64,000 bases of DNA from positions 1 to 64,000 of the forward strand of contig NZ_BMQP01000050.1 of the NCBI RefSeq assembly GCF_014648175.1. Direction: 5' to 3'. Both the position numbers and the translations under genes were made by a program. How positions within the stretch are numbered: position 1 is the stretch's first letter; each line of letters opens with the position of its first letter. The DNA is from Planobispora rosea. GTDB taxonomy: Bacteria; Actinomycetota; Actinomycetes; Streptosporangiales; Streptosporangiaceae. Below, piece by piece: positions 1 through 9,051 of the stretch. The notes under the pieces are model-generated. The model was not told the origin of the DNA, did not search any database, and worked only from the letters and a program-made list of their open reading frames with translations.

Positions 1-56
1 TCCAACCGGCCAGGACGACCTACACGCCAACCCGGTGATCGTTTCCGGTCACAGCA

Positions 57-947
57 CTAGCGGGTGAGACCGGAGCCGAGATCGCGGACGGTCCGGGCAA
101 GCGCGCGGATGAGGTCGTTCTCGGTGTCTGACCGCCATACCAGCGCGTACGGCAGGGGCGCCACGTCGCGGACCGGCAGGTAGACGATGTCCTGCCGTGC
201 CCAGTACCGCGTCATGTGGCTGGGGAAGAGCGCCACGGCCTCGCCCATGCCGGTCCGGGTGAGGATCTCGGCGGTGTTGCGCACAAGCGGGCCGCGCTCG
301 ATGACGCGGCCCTTACGGGTGTGCGACGGTACATAGCTTTCGAACCAGTAGTCCGGTCTGGTTTCGATGTCGACATGCTGAAAGTCGCCCACCGTTTCCA
401 GCGAGACGGACGTGCGCTCGGCCAGCTCGTGCCCGGCGGCGACGGCCAGCACCCGCGACTCGGCGAAGAGAATCGGGCCGACGGTGAAGTCGGGCTCCTC
501 GACGGGCAGCCACGCGACCAGGACGTCGATCTCACCGCGGCGCAGATCGCCGAACAGGTCGGCGAAGGCGGGATGGCTGATGCGCAGGTCCCAGGCGGGG
601 TGGCGGGAGCGGAAGGTGTCCCAGTAGGGGCGCAGGTCGTGGACGTTGATCGGCAGCATGCCGATGTGGAGCACGGCGGTGACGCCCCGGGCGGCCAGGC
701 GGGCGCGTTCGAGGCTGTCGCGCAGACCGGCGTAGACGGGCCGCAGGTCGTCGCGGAGCTGGTGGCCGAGCGGGGTGAGCCGCACCCGGCGGCTGGTGCG
801 GTCGAACAGTGGAGCACCGATGCGGCGCTCCTGCGCTTTGATCGCCTGGCTGACCCGGGCCTGGGAGACGTGCAGCCGGGCAGCGGTCCGGCCGAAGTGG
901 AGTTCCTCGGCGAGCACCAGAAAGATCTCGATGTCCCGCAACTCCAT
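57..947 (-). CDS. LysR family transcriptional regulator
   Basis: This is a full-length LysR-type regulator of 296 residues. The N-terminal winged helix-turn-helix (about residues 1-60) starts MELRDIEIFLVLAEELHFGR and continues through AARLHVSQARVSQAIKAQER, the family signature. The rest is a periplasmic-binding-like effector domain that would sense a small ligand. It is divergent from the SDR gene that starts at 1113, with a dyad in between, the usual arrangement of a LysR protein and its target. The ligand cannot be read from the sequence. Confidence 0.92.
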   Translation of the reverse strand: MELRDIEIFLVLAEELHFGRTAARLHVSQARVSQAIKAQERRIGAPLFDRTSRRVRLTPLGHQLRDDLRPVYAGLRDSLERARLAARGVTAVLHIGMLPINVHDLRPYWDTFRSRHPAWDLRISHPAFADLFGDLRRGEIDVLVAWLPVEEPDFTVGPILFAESRVLAVAAGHELAERTSVSLETVGDFQHVDIETRPDYWFESYVPSHTRKGRVIERGPLVRNTAEILTRTGMGEAVALFPSHMTRYWARQDIVYLPVRDVAPLPYALVWRSDTENDLIRALARTVRDLGSGLTR

Positions 948-963
948 TTGCGTCCCTTTCCTC

Positions 964-983
964 CGATAACCCGCATGTTATCG
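964..983. promoter_or_regulatory. Inverted repeat, probable LysR operator
   Basis: A perfect 7-bp inverted repeat, CGATAAC-N6-GTTATCG, lies 17 bp before the LysR start codon and about 130 bp before the divergent SDR gene. Its size and place fit a LysR-type recognition site. The assignment to this regulator is inference. Confidence 0.55.
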
Positions 984-1112
984 ATCGGCCCACGAAGCCG
1001 GCGTTGATCCAGGTGGCGGGGCAGGGCAGCCTGGATCCGTCCGCCCCGGCCGGATCCATGCGCCCATGCCGACGCCGGGCCATTCGCTCATCGACTGTAG
1101 GAGTTTCCACAT

Positions 1113-1970
1113 ATGTCCATCCCCGCCACCGCCCGCCGCACCTGGTTCATCACCGGGGCCAGCCGCGGTCTTGGCCGTGCGTTCGCCCTCGCCGCGCTGG
1201 AGCGCGGAGACCGGGTGGCCGCCGCTGCCCGTACCATCACGCGGCAGGACTTCGACGACCGGTACGGTGATCGGCTGCTCGCCCTGCCCCTGGACGTGAC
1301 TGCCCGCGACGGCGTCTTCGCCGCCGTGGACACCGCCATCGAGCACTTCGGCCGACTCGACATCGTGGTGAACAACGCCGGGACCATGTCCTCGGGCATG
1401 GTCGAGGAGTTCGGTGAAGCCGAGGCACGCGCTCAGCTGGAGGTCAATCTCTTCGGGGCGATGTGGGTCTGCCAGGCCGTCCTGCCGCACCTGCGCGCCC
1501 AGCGGTCCGGCCACATCGTGCAGATCTCCAGCATCGCCGCGCTCGGCGGCTTCCCCAGCACCGGCATGTACAGCGCGAGCAAGTTCGCACTGGAGGGCAT
1601 GAGCGAGGCCCTGGCGATGGAGGCCGCGAGCTTCGGCGTCAAGCTCAGCATCGTCCAGCCCGGCGGCTACTGGACCGACCTCTACACCAGCATGACCAGG
1701 ACCACTCCCAAGGAGGAGTACGCCCCCTTGCGCACCGAACTGGAGAAGCAGTGGGCCGAGGGCTCGATCGACAGCGAGCCTCGCCTGGCCGCCGAGGCGC
1801 TGCTCAAGCTGGTCGACAGCGACGACCCGCCGCTGCGGCTGCTGCTCGGCAGCATGGTCTACGACCTGGCCTTCGACATCTCCCGCCGGCGGATGGAGAC
1901 CTGGGCCGCCTGGGAGCAGGTCAGCCGTGCCGCCGAAAAGGCCGTACCCGCCCCCGGGAGCGCCGGTTGA
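1113..1970 (+). CDS. Short-chain dehydrogenase/reductase
   Basis: A classical SDR oxidoreductase of 285 residues, NAD(P)H-dependent and cytosolic. The cofactor motif ITGASRGLGRAFA is at about residues 13-25, NNAG at about 86-89, and the catalytic Ser plus YSASK (Tyr-x-x-x-Lys) at about 150-155. AGGAG precedes the ATG at good distance. The substrate is unknown. It is divergent from the LysR gene, which probably controls it. An unrelated monooxygenase fragment follows immediately after the stop codon. Confidence 0.9.
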   Translation: MSIPATARRTWFITGASRGLGRAFALAALERGDRVAAAARTITRQDFDDRYGDRLLALPLDVTARDGVFAAVDTAIEHFGRLDIVVNNAGTMSSGMVEEFGEAEARAQLEVNLFGAMWVCQAVLPHLRAQRSGHIVQISSIAALGGFPSTGMYSASKFALEGMSEALAMEAASFGVKLSIVQPGGYWTDLYTSMTRTTPKEEYAPLRTELEKQWAEGSIDSEPRLAAEALLKLVDSDDPPLRLLLGSMVYDLAFDISRRRMETWAAWEQVSRAAEKAVPAPGSAG

Positions 1971-2393
1971 CGAACCGGCCCGGAACTGCTCACCGACGAG
2001 CAGCCGCTACGCCGGATAGGAGCGCTGCTCTCCGGCGGCGACATCCGCTACCCGATGCCCGGCTCCCACGGGCGCCCGTTGGCCGGCGCCTTCGCCCCCG
2101 ACCTCATCCTGCACACCGGCCAGGGCATCACCAGCGTCGCCGAGCTCATGCACACCGCCCGGCCCGTCCCGCTCGACCTGGCCGACCGCCCGGACCTCCG
2201 GGAGACCGTCCGGAACTGGCACCATCGCGTCGACATCCTGACCGCCAAGACCGACCTCCGGCCCGCCGACGCGCTGCTGATCCGCCCGGACGGCCACGTC
2301 GTCTGGGCCGCTGGCCTCGACGAGTCCGCGGGCAGCGCCACACCCCCGCTGCGTGAAGCACTCTCCGTGTGGTTCGGAACGCCGAACATCTGA
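1971..2393 (+). pseudogene. Remnant of an FAD-dependent aromatic monooxygenase (C-terminal part)
   Basis: Read in the frame beginning directly after the SDR stop codon, this stretch encodes about 140 residues, including GGDIRYPMPG, a GxFAPDLIL-like segment, a RPVPLDLADRPDLR segment and LIRPDGHVVWAAG near the end. This is the thioredoxin-like C-terminal domain of PheA/TfdB-family FAD monooxygenases. The FAD-binding and catalytic domains are missing and there is no good start codon before an internal ATG at 2055. It is best read as a truncated gene left by a deletion whose left end is at the SDR stop. Confidence 0.7.
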
Positions 2394-2425
2394 CAGAGAC
2401 ATCTGAGAGATGTCTGGAGGACGGC

Positions 2426-2776
2426 TCAGCCGAGCCCGGCGAGCGCGGCGAGCTCGCCGCGGGAGACGACGCCCAGCTTGGGACAGGCCTTGTAGAGGTG
2501 GTAGCCGACGGTGCGGGGGCTGAGGAAGAGCTGGACGGCGATGTCCTCGTTGGACAGTCCTCGTGACGCCAGCTGGACGATCTGCCGCTCCTGCGGGGTC
2601 AGGCCGGTCGGCCTGCCGGGCGTGGGCGCGCCGGACACCGGCGTGCCCGCGGCGTGCAGCTCGGCCTGGGCGCGGCCGGGGTCCGCGGCACCTCGGCGGT
2701 GAGCCGGCGGTGGCGCTCCTCGTCTCCCTCGACGGCGGCCAGGAAAGCGAGCAGGGCCCTGTTCGGGGTGGCCCAA
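2426..2776 (-). pseudogene. Remnant of a LuxR-family regulator (C-terminal HTH)
   Basis: The last 60 residues form a LuxR/NarL DNA-binding helix-turn-helix: LTPQERQIVQLASRGLSNED followed by a LFLSPRTVGYHLYK segment. No receiver or AAA/TPR sensor domain remains. The preceding residues are low-complexity Arg/Pro/Ala, and a better match to the upstream part of a LuxR protein (segment LAAVEGDEERHRRLTAEV) lies in a different frame at about 2690-2770, which suggests a frameshift as well as truncation. Unlikely to work as a regulator. Confidence 0.6.
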
Positions 2777-2823
2777 TCGCAGCGAATGCCCATTATGAGC
2801 GCTCTGTCTACCTTTCCCTGTTC

Positions 2824-2991
2824 ATGGAGAACGTCAACGAGCTCATCGCCCGCTACATCGACGCCTGGAACGAGACCGACGCCGACAGGACCGGCAAGCC
2901 GCACGGCCTGCTGCGCCCTACCTCCCGAACCGTCATCACCGGACGGACAACGGAGAGGAATCATGGCATCGGACGGGCTCCGCCCGGATGA
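2824..2991 (+). pseudogene. SnoaL/NTF2-like fragment
   Basis: A 55-residue open frame begins MENVNELIARYIDAWNETDA, which resembles the first helix of SnoaL-like (NTF2 fold) proteins, and then runs into unrelated sequence. With the LuxR and monooxygenase remnants it forms a small graveyard between 1.97 and 3.0 kb. No complete gene can be supported here. Confidence 0.4.
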
Positions 2992-3036
2992 GCGCGTCGC
3001 GCTCGCGCGGGAACTACGCGATCACCCGGGCGGACC

Positions 3037-4266
3037 TCACTTCCAGAATCTGATCTCCGGGAAGGTCGTGGAGGGCCCGTCCAGCAGCGGCTGCTCACGC
3101 TCACGCAGGTGCCGGTCCATGAAGGCGACCACGTAGGCCCGGGTGACCTCCAGTTCCCGGGCCGACCGCTTGGTCAGCAGCGGGTAGTCGGTGAAGGAGG
3201 CGTGGTCGCCGCCCTCCACCGTGAGCCAGCGCTTCCAGCCCGTCATGCCCGCCCAGTCGCGGCCCCAGGTGAAGTCCTCACCACCCGGCTCGTGCAGTCT
3301 GCCCGCGCCCATCAGCATGAACGGCCGCCCCAACCCTTCGCCGGGGACCGGCACGAAGAAGGTGCCGTCCATGTTGATCCCGGCGCGCACGCGCGCGTCC
3401 TCCAGCATCGTCCACGGCGTGCTCGAACCACCCAGCGAGTGCCCGGCCATGCCGATACGCGAACGGTCGACGAGCCTGGCGCCCTTCCACACCGAGCGCC
3501 GCCCGAGCAGCCGGTCGAGCACGAACGACACATCCGCCTGCCGCGACCTGACCGCCTTGTCGCCGAACGCCCAGGGGTCGGCCTCCTGCTCCGCGCAGGC
3601 CGCGCAACCGGCCAGCCGGTCGCCGGGCAGGCTCGTGCCGTACGACTCGTGCACGTGGTCGATGCCGACGACCACGTAGCCCCGGCTGGCCAGTTCCTCC
3701 GCCAGGCCGGTCAGCGACGAGCGCGACATCGTGAACCCGGGCGAGAGCACCACCAGCGGCAGCGTGCCCCTGCGCCCGGCCGGGCGGACCCCGGTGACGG
3801 CGTTGGTCCTGGCGCCGCTGACCGCCTCGGCCGGGACGCCGGTGACCTTCTGCCCCTCCAGCAGGGCCGCGGCCTCCTTCCTCGTCATGTACGGCGCGCG
3901 CCGGCCGGACCCCTTCTCGGCGGGGTACCACAGCGAGACCATGAGCTCCCTGGCCTTCTGGGCGGGTACCCAGGGGTCGGGGCGGCTGCGGTCGACCAGG
4001 TGCAGGCTGACCGTCCCCACCGGCCGGGATCCGGTCGGCGCGGGCAGCACCAGGCTCTCGCCCGGGACGGTCTCGGCCCGAGCCGGGCCCGTGGCCCGGG
4101 CCGCTGTCGGATCCGTGACCTGGGCCGCGTGCGGGGAAGGGCTCACGGCGCGAGCCGCCTGCGGGGAGGCGCCCGCCGCCTGGACAGGCACGACGGCGAG
4201 GAGGGCGAGCATTCCCGCCGTGACGGCGCCGGCGATCCCGGCACCGCGCATGATCTTGATTTCCAT
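3037..4266 (-). CDS. Secreted alpha/beta hydrolase (lipase / PAF-acetylhydrolase-like)
   Basis: About 409 residues. It starts MEIKIMRGAGIAG and has a hydrophobic leader with an Ala-rich cleavage region, so it should be exported. An Ala/Pro-rich linker follows, then an alpha/beta hydrolase domain. The nucleophile elbow is GHSLGG, a DGTFF strand carries a candidate Asp and the late GGDHASF segment supplies the His. The overall layout resembles PAF-acetylhydrolase/dienelactone hydrolase family esterases. An in-frame ATG 30 bp upstream exists, but the start chosen puts the basic residues directly before the hydrophobic stretch. Substrate unknown. Confidence 0.85.
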   Translation of the reverse strand: MEIKIMRGAGIAGAVTAGMLALLAVVPVQAAGASPQAARAVSPSPHAAQVTDPTAARATGPARAETVPGESLVLPAPTGSRPVGTVSLHLVDRSRPDPWVPAQKARELMVSLWYPAEKGSGRRAPYMTRKEAAALLEGQKVTGVPAEAVSGARTNAVTGVRPAGRRGTLPLVVLSPGFTMSRSSLTGLAEELASRGYVVVGIDHVHESYGTSLPGDRLAGCAACAEQEADPWAFGDKAVRSRQADVSFVLDRLLGRRSVWKGARLVDRSRIGMAGHSLGGSSTPWTMLEDARVRAGINMDGTFFVPVPGEGLGRPFMLMGAGRLHEPGGEDFTWGRDWAGMTGWKRWLTVEGGDHASFTDYPLLTKRSARELEVTRAYVVAFMDRHLREREQPLLDGPSTTFPEIRFWK

Positions 4267-4593
4267 GCCGCCCATGCTCCCGACTCCGCCGGGCACTCCT
4301 CTTCGGTCGAACGTCCAGCTTCACCTGCGACTCCCGGATGGCCCGCGTCCACCTGGAATCGCACCGGCACGAGCGTGACGCCGGTCCGGGAGCCGCCCGC
4401 ACCGGCGACCCCGTCCCGAGGCGCCGGAGTTCCGCGGAGCCCGCCCGGCGACCGGCGCCGGCCCGCGCTCCGAGCCTGAAAGTTACACACCTTTCCCGAT
4501 AACGCCGCAGGTGACGTGATCGAGGCGACCGTCCGCCTTCCCGGCCGCACCACCCGCCCCTACGATCTGCGCAGCCGACGACGGGAGCAGACG

Positions 4594-5685
4594 ATGCAGC
4601 GGATCAGCGCTTTTCTCGCGGTGATGCTGGCGTTGGTCGCGGGAGCGGTGGTCCTGACCGCCGCGCCGGCCAGCGCCGCCACCGTCAGGATCATGCCTCT
4701 GGGTGATTCGATCACCGGATCCCCGGGCTGCTGGCGCGCCCTGCTGTGGAACAAGCTGCGGAACGCCGGCCACACCGACATCGACTTCGTCGGCACCCTG
4801 CCCGCACAGGGCTGCGGGGTGGCCCACGACGGCGACAACGAGGGCCACGGCGGCTTCCTGGTCACCAACGTGGCCAACCAGAACCTGCTGCCCGCCTGGC
4901 TGGCGGCCGGCAGGCCCGACGTCGTGATGATGCACTTCGGCACCAACGACGTGTGGAGCAACATCCCGCCCGCGACGATCCTGGGGGCGTACACCACGCT
5001 GGTGAACCAGATGCGGGCGAGCAACCCCGCCATGAAGATCCTGGTCGCCAAGATCATCCCATTGAACCCGCCCACCTGCGCCGAGTGCGGGCAGCGGGCG
5101 GTGAACCTCAACAACGCGATCCCGGCCTGGGCCTCGGCCGTCTCCACCCGGCAGTCACCGGTCGTCGTCGTCGACCAGTGGACGGGCTTCACCACCGCCA
5201 CCGACACCTACGACGGGGTGCACCCGAACGACGCGGGCAACCAGAAGATCTCCGACCGCTGGTACCCGGCGCTGGCGGACCTCCTGTCCGGCGGCACCCC
5301 GACCCCCACGGTGACCCCCACGGTCACCCCCACGGTCACCCCCACCGTGACTCCCACGGTGACCCCCACGGTCACGCCGTCCGACGGCTGCGCGGCGACG
5401 TTCAGGAACATCGGCCAGTGGCAGGGCGGCTTCCAGGGCGAGGTCACGGTCAAGAACACCGGGACCACCGCGACGAGCGCCTGGACGGTCCGGTGGACCT
5501 TCGCCGACGGCCAGAAGATCAGCCAGATGTGGAACGGCACGCTCAGCGCGAGCGGCGCGGCCGTGAACGTGCGCAACGTCGGCTGGAACGGCGCCCTGGC
5601 CCCCGGCGCGTCGGCCGCCTTCGGCTTCCTGGCCTCCTGGAACGGCGTCAACAGCCCGCCCGTTCCCACCTGTTCACCCGCCTAG
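4594..5685 (+). CDS. Secreted SGNH/GDSL hydrolase with C-terminal cellulose-binding module (CBM2)
   Basis: A modular secreted enzyme of 363 residues. Signal peptide: MQRISAFLAVMLALVAG then an ASAA cleavage site. The SGNH esterase domain follows with block I MPLGDSITG, the block III segment FGTNDVW and the late Asp/His pair in DGVHPNDAG. A linker of six to seven TPTV units leads to a family 2 carbohydrate-binding module with conserved Trp residues (segments QWQGGFQGEV, MWNGTLS, GWNG). It probably deacetylates or de-esterifies plant polysaccharide such as xylan. ATG at 4594 is preferred over upstream starts because it follows GGGAG and begins the signal peptide. Confidence 0.9.
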   Translation: MQRISAFLAVMLALVAGAVVLTAAPASAATVRIMPLGDSITGSPGCWRALLWNKLRNAGHTDIDFVGTLPAQGCGVAHDGDNEGHGGFLVTNVANQNLLPAWLAAGRPDVVMMHFGTNDVWSNIPPATILGAYTTLVNQMRASNPAMKILVAKIIPLNPPTCAECGQRAVNLNNAIPAWASAVSTRQSPVVVVDQWTGFTTATDTYDGVHPNDAGNQKISDRWYPALADLLSGGTPTPTVTPTVTPTVTPTVTPTVTPTVTPSDGCAATFRNIGQWQGGFQGEVTVKNTGTTATSAWTVRWTFADGQKISQMWNGTLSASGAAVNVRNVGWNGALAPGASAAFGFLASWNGVNSPPVPTCSPA

Positions 5686-5786
5686 CGGACACGACGACGG
5701 CTTCACCCGCGTCGCGGACATGACGGCCGTCGTCCCGCGCACGTCCGTCATGCGGAGGGGTGACCGCCGCGAGCGCGGGCCGGATC

Positions 5787-6125
5787 TCAGGAGCCCGTCC
5801 CGCGCGAGCCGTAGGCCGGGCCGAACACGACCAGCAGCGCCAGATCCTCGGTGACGTCCACGAAGCGGTGCTCCTCACCCGCCGGGACGAAGATCACCGC
5901 GCCGGGGCCGACCTCGGCCTCGCCGCCCGGCGTCACGATCCGGGCCCGGCCCGCGGTCACCACGTAGATCTCGTCCTCGGTGTGCGGGCTCTGGTCGTCG
6001 ACACCTCCCACCGGGATGCAGTACGTCCCGACGGACAGGTCCGGCACCCTGAGGTGCTCGACCCAGTCGTTGGCGGCTCCGGCGGCCGGCTGCGCCCACT
6101 CTCCCGCACCCTTGACGATCTCCAT
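5787..6125 (-). CDS. Cupin domain protein
   Basis: A 112-residue single-domain cupin. Metal-ligand motif 1 is in the HTEDEIYVVTAGRARI segment and motif 2 in PAGEEHRF. It starts MEIVKGAGEW; upstream in-frame sequence is not cupin. It lies on the same strand as, and 38 bp after, the SgcJ/EcaC-like gene, so both are likely cotranscribed from the SoxR-type promoter at 6655-6685. A role in detoxification is inferred from that context. The substrate is not known. Confidence 0.85.
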   Translation of the reverse strand: MEIVKGAGEWAQPAAGAANDWVEHLRVPDLSVGTYCIPVGGVDDQSPHTEDEIYVVTAGRARIVTPGGEAEVGPGAVIFVPAGEEHRFVDVTEDLALLVVFGPAYGSRGTGS

Positions 6126-6163
6126 GGCGGCTACCCTACTGACAGTCCGCCCGGGGCTCACCG

Positions 6164-6595
6164 TCAGGCGGGCGGAGGCTCGACGGCGGTGTTCTGACCG
6201 GCCACGATCTTCCAGCCGTCCTCCCGCCTGGCGATCACATAGAGCGCCGCGCCGTGGACCCCCTCGACGGGGTCGCCCGAGCTGTCGGTGGGGGTCTGCG
6301 CCACGTTCACCGCGACCGTGTCGGGTGCGATCTCCAGCAGCTTGACGACGTCGTAACGGGCGTAGGAGTCGCGCAGGAACCCCTTCAGCGCCGGAGCGCT
6401 GGACTCGGCGATCGCCGTACGGCTGTCCAGGCGCGTGCCCATGGCGTTCGACCAGGACGTCCGGCGGGCGAACTGCTCGCTCAGCCCGACGGGGTCCTTG
6501 GCGTTGAACGCCTTCTCCAGCGCCTTCACCACGCCGGTCACCGCCGCCTGCGTCTCCGCCGAAATGTCTCCCACCACGAGGATGCCGTCCGTCAT
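6164..6595 (-). CDS. SgcJ/EcaC-like (SnoaL/NTF2-fold) protein
   Basis: 143 residues with the NTF2-like fold. The segments GVVKALEKAFNAKDPVGLSE and FARRTSWSNAMGTRLDSR match the SgcJ/EcaC oxidoreductase family of small proteins. The start MTDGILVVGD is chosen because it follows an AAAGG site and leaves a 5' leader of about 53 nt from the predicted SoxR-type promoter. The EcaC name comes from a SoxR-regulon gene of Streptomyces, so the family and the promoter agree. Its exact reaction is unknown. Confidence 0.75.
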   Translation of the reverse strand: MTDGILVVGDISAETQAAVTGVVKALEKAFNAKDPVGLSEQFARRTSWSNAMGTRLDSRTAIAESSAPALKGFLRDSYARYDVVKLLEIAPDTVAVNVAQTPTDSSGDPVEGVHGAALYVIARREDGWKIVAGQNTAVEPPPA

Positions 6596-6654
6596 GACCG
6601 TGCCTTTCGAAGTACTGAGCCCATCCAGGGCGACGGTGATCGCCGTCATGCACC

Positions 6655-6685
6655 ACCCAACAGCCTCAACTTTGGTTGAGGTCAA
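6655..6685 (-). promoter_or_regulatory. SoxR-type promoter (19-bp spacer dyad)
   Basis: On the minus strand a -35 TTGACC and a -10 TTGGGT are separated by 19 bp. The spacer region carries the perfect dyad CCTCAAC-TTTG-GTTGAGG (6664-6681). An over-long spacer with a central dyad is the mark of MerR-family activators, and this sequence is close to actinobacterial SoxR boxes. It would drive the SgcJ/EcaC-like gene and the cupin. Confidence 0.75.
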
Positions 6686-6694
6686 CCCGGGAGC

Positions 6695-8989
6695 TCAGCC
6701 GGGGGAGGCGGGGGAACGTGCCGGGACGGGAACCGGGGAGAACCCGTCCGGACCGGCCGCGAGGGCCCGCGCTGTCGGCGTGCCATTGTCCGGCGTGTAG
6801 CCCGCGACGGGGCCCTCGTAGAGGATCGTCCCGCCGTGCTTGCCGGGGCCCGGCCCCAGGTCGATCAGCCAGTCGGCGTGCCGTACGACATCCAGGTTGT
6901 GCTCGATCACCACGACGGTGTGCCCCTGCCCGACGAGCGTGTCCAGCACGTGGAGGAGGGTGTCGATGTCGCGCGGGTGCAGGCCCGTCGTGGGTTCGTC
7001 GAGCAGGTACACGGTGGGCCGGTCGGTGTCGCGCAGCTCCTTGGCGATCTTCAATCGCTGGCACTCGCCGCCCGAGAGCGTGGTGAGCGACTGGCCCAGC
7101 CGGAGGTAGCCGAGGCCGACCTCCGACAGGTGCCGGAGAGCCCCGGCGATGCCCTTGTCGGGCAGCCGGTGCACGGCCTGGTCGATGGAGAGGGCGTCGA
7201 CGTCGGCGATGGACAGGCCGTCGACGGTGTAGGCGAGCACCTCGGGAGTGAAGCGCCGTCCCTGGCACGCTTCGCAGACGACCTCCTGGCCGTCCATGAA
7301 GGCCAGGTCGGTGTAGATGATCCCGAGGCCGTCGCACCCCGGGCAGGCTCCTTCCGAGTTCGCGCTGAACAGGGCGGCGGAGACGCCGTTGTGCCGGGCG
7401 AACAGCTTGCGGATGACCGGCGCGATGCCGGTGTAGGTGACGGGGGTGGACCGGCGGTTGGTGCTGACCGGTCTCTGGTCGACGACGGTGACGTCGTGCT
7501 GCTCGACCAGTTCGGCGGCGAGGCTGGACTTCCCGGAGCCCGCGACGCCGGTGAGGACGGTCATCACACCGGCCGGGATGTCGACGGTGACGCGCCGCAG
7601 GTTGTTGCGGGTCGCCCCGGTGATCCTGATCGCCCCCTCGGCCGCGCGCGGAGTCCGGCCGCCGGACCGGCGCCGGGAGAGCGCGCGGCCGGTGTGCGTG
7701 TCGGCGCGCCGGAGCTCCTCGAAAGTGCCCTGGAAGACGAGCCGGCCTCCGTCGGCTCCGGCGCCGGGGCCGACCTCGACGATCTGGTCGGCGACCGCCA
7801 TCACGGCGGGATCGTGCTCGACGGCGAGGACGCTGTTGCCGCTGTCGCGCAGCCGCCCGAGCAGTCTCGTCACGGACTCGACGTCGGTGGGATGGAGCCC
7901 GACCGTGGGCTCGTCGAACACGTAGATCATCTCGGTGAGGCTGGAGCCGAGGTGCTTCACGATTTTGACGCGCTGGGACTCGCCGCCCGACAGCGTCGTG
8001 GTCGCCCGGGACAGGGTGAGGTAGCCCAGCCCGATGGCGTCCATGGCGTCGAGCCTGGAGACCAGCGCGGCCGCGGCGGGGGCGACGTGCGGCCCGTCGA
8101 CGCCCCGGATGAGCCCGGCGAGTTCGGTGATCTCCAGGCGGGACATCTCACCGATCGTGTGCCCCAGCACGGTGGCGGAGCGGGACCGCTCGTTGAGCCG
8201 GTCCCCGTCGCAGTCCGGGCAGACCTCGGAGCGGGTGAACCGGCGGATCGTCTCCTGCTTGCGCTCGGACACGTTGTCCGCGGTGTGCAGATAGATCCGC
8301 TCGAACCGCTCGACGACCCCCTCGTAGTCCTTGGGCGGTCTCCGCCCCAGCCGCGCCGCCGCCTCGCCGCCGTAGAGCAGCGCGTCCCGCTCGTCCTGGC
8401 TCCAGTCCCGCAACGGCGTGTCCGGGCTGAAGGCGCCGATGTCGGCGTACTGGGAGTACCAGTAGCCCCCGTTGCCGAAGCCCGGCAGGCGGATCGCTCC
8501 TTGCTGGAGTGACTTGTCCAGGTCGAGGAACCGGTCCACGGCGGAGGCGACGACCTCGCCGAGCCCCGAGCACGTCGGGCACATCCCGGCCGGGTCGTTG
8601 AACGAGAAGTGGTTCGACTCGCCCACATGGGGTTCGCTGAGCCGCGAGTACAGCAGCCGCAGGTAGGTCCAGGCATCGGTGATCGTGCCGACCGTGGAGC
8701 GCGCGTTGCCGCCGATGCGCCGCTGGTCGATCACCACCACCGGCGAGAGCCCGTCGATGTGCTCCACGTCGGGACGCGTCCACTTCGGGAGCCGGTTCCT
8801 GGCGAACGGCGGGAAGGTGTCGTTGAGCTGGTAGCCGGCCTCCGCCGCGATCGTGTCGAAGACCAGCGACGACTTGCCCGACCCCGACAGGCCGGCGAAG
8901 ACGACGAGGCGGTTGCGTGGGATCTCCGCGTCCAGGGAGCGGAGGTTGTTCGTGCGGGCGCCCTTGATCGAGATGCTGCGCTTCACCAT
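6695..8989 (-). CDS. UvrA-like ABC ATPase, short resistance-type paralogue
   Basis: 764 residues, shorter than true UvrA (about 950), so the UvrB-binding region is probably missing. Two ABC units are present: Walker A GLSGSGKSS at about residues 33-41 with signature LSGGESQR near 335, and GVAGSGKSS near 481 with LSGGECQR near 638. Cys-rich zinc modules (CPTCSGLG, CPDCDGD, CPGCDGLG) match UvrA. Such short paralogues, related to DrrC, are linked to resistance to DNA-binding drugs rather than general excision repair; a drug role here is inference. It is divergent from the WYL regulator at 9052, with only 62 bp between them. Confidence 0.88.
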   Translation of the reverse strand: MVKRSISIKGARTNNLRSLDAEIPRNRLVVFAGLSGSGKSSLVFDTIAAEAGYQLNDTFPPFARNRLPKWTRPDVEHIDGLSPVVVIDQRRIGGNARSTVGTITDAWTYLRLLYSRLSEPHVGESNHFSFNDPAGMCPTCSGLGEVVASAVDRFLDLDKSLQQGAIRLPGFGNGGYWYSQYADIGAFSPDTPLRDWSQDERDALLYGGEAAARLGRRPPKDYEGVVERFERIYLHTADNVSERKQETIRRFTRSEVCPDCDGDRLNERSRSATVLGHTIGEMSRLEITELAGLIRGVDGPHVAPAAAALVSRLDAMDAIGLGYLTLSRATTTLSGGESQRVKIVKHLGSSLTEMIYVFDEPTVGLHPTDVESVTRLLGRLRDSGNSVLAVEHDPAVMAVADQIVEVGPGAGADGGRLVFQGTFEELRRADTHTGRALSRRRSGGRTPRAAEGAIRITGATRNNLRRVTVDIPAGVMTVLTGVAGSGKSSLAAELVEQHDVTVVDQRPVSTNRRSTPVTYTGIAPVIRKLFARHNGVSAALFSANSEGACPGCDGLGIIYTDLAFMDGQEVVCEACQGRRFTPEVLAYTVDGLSIADVDALSIDQAVHRLPDKGIAGALRHLSEVGLGYLRLGQSLTTLSGGECQRLKIAKELRDTDRPTVYLLDEPTTGLHPRDIDTLLHVLDTLVGQGHTVVVIEHNLDVVRHADWLIDLGPGPGKHGGTILYEGPVAGYTPDNGTPTARALAAGPDGFSPVPVPARSPASPG

Positions 8990-9051
8990 GCTTCCGACGA
9001 TAGGACCAGATGTGGCCGGATTCTGACCGCGATTCCGTCCATGATGGGGTC

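Noticed and set aside
5299-5382. 12-bp repeats in the SGNH hydrolase gene
   Set aside because: They code the TPTV linker between catalytic and binding domains, a normal feature of secreted modular enzymes.
6836-8512. A 558-codon plus-strand open frame
   Set aside because: Antisense to the UvrA-like gene, which has clear Walker and signature motifs.
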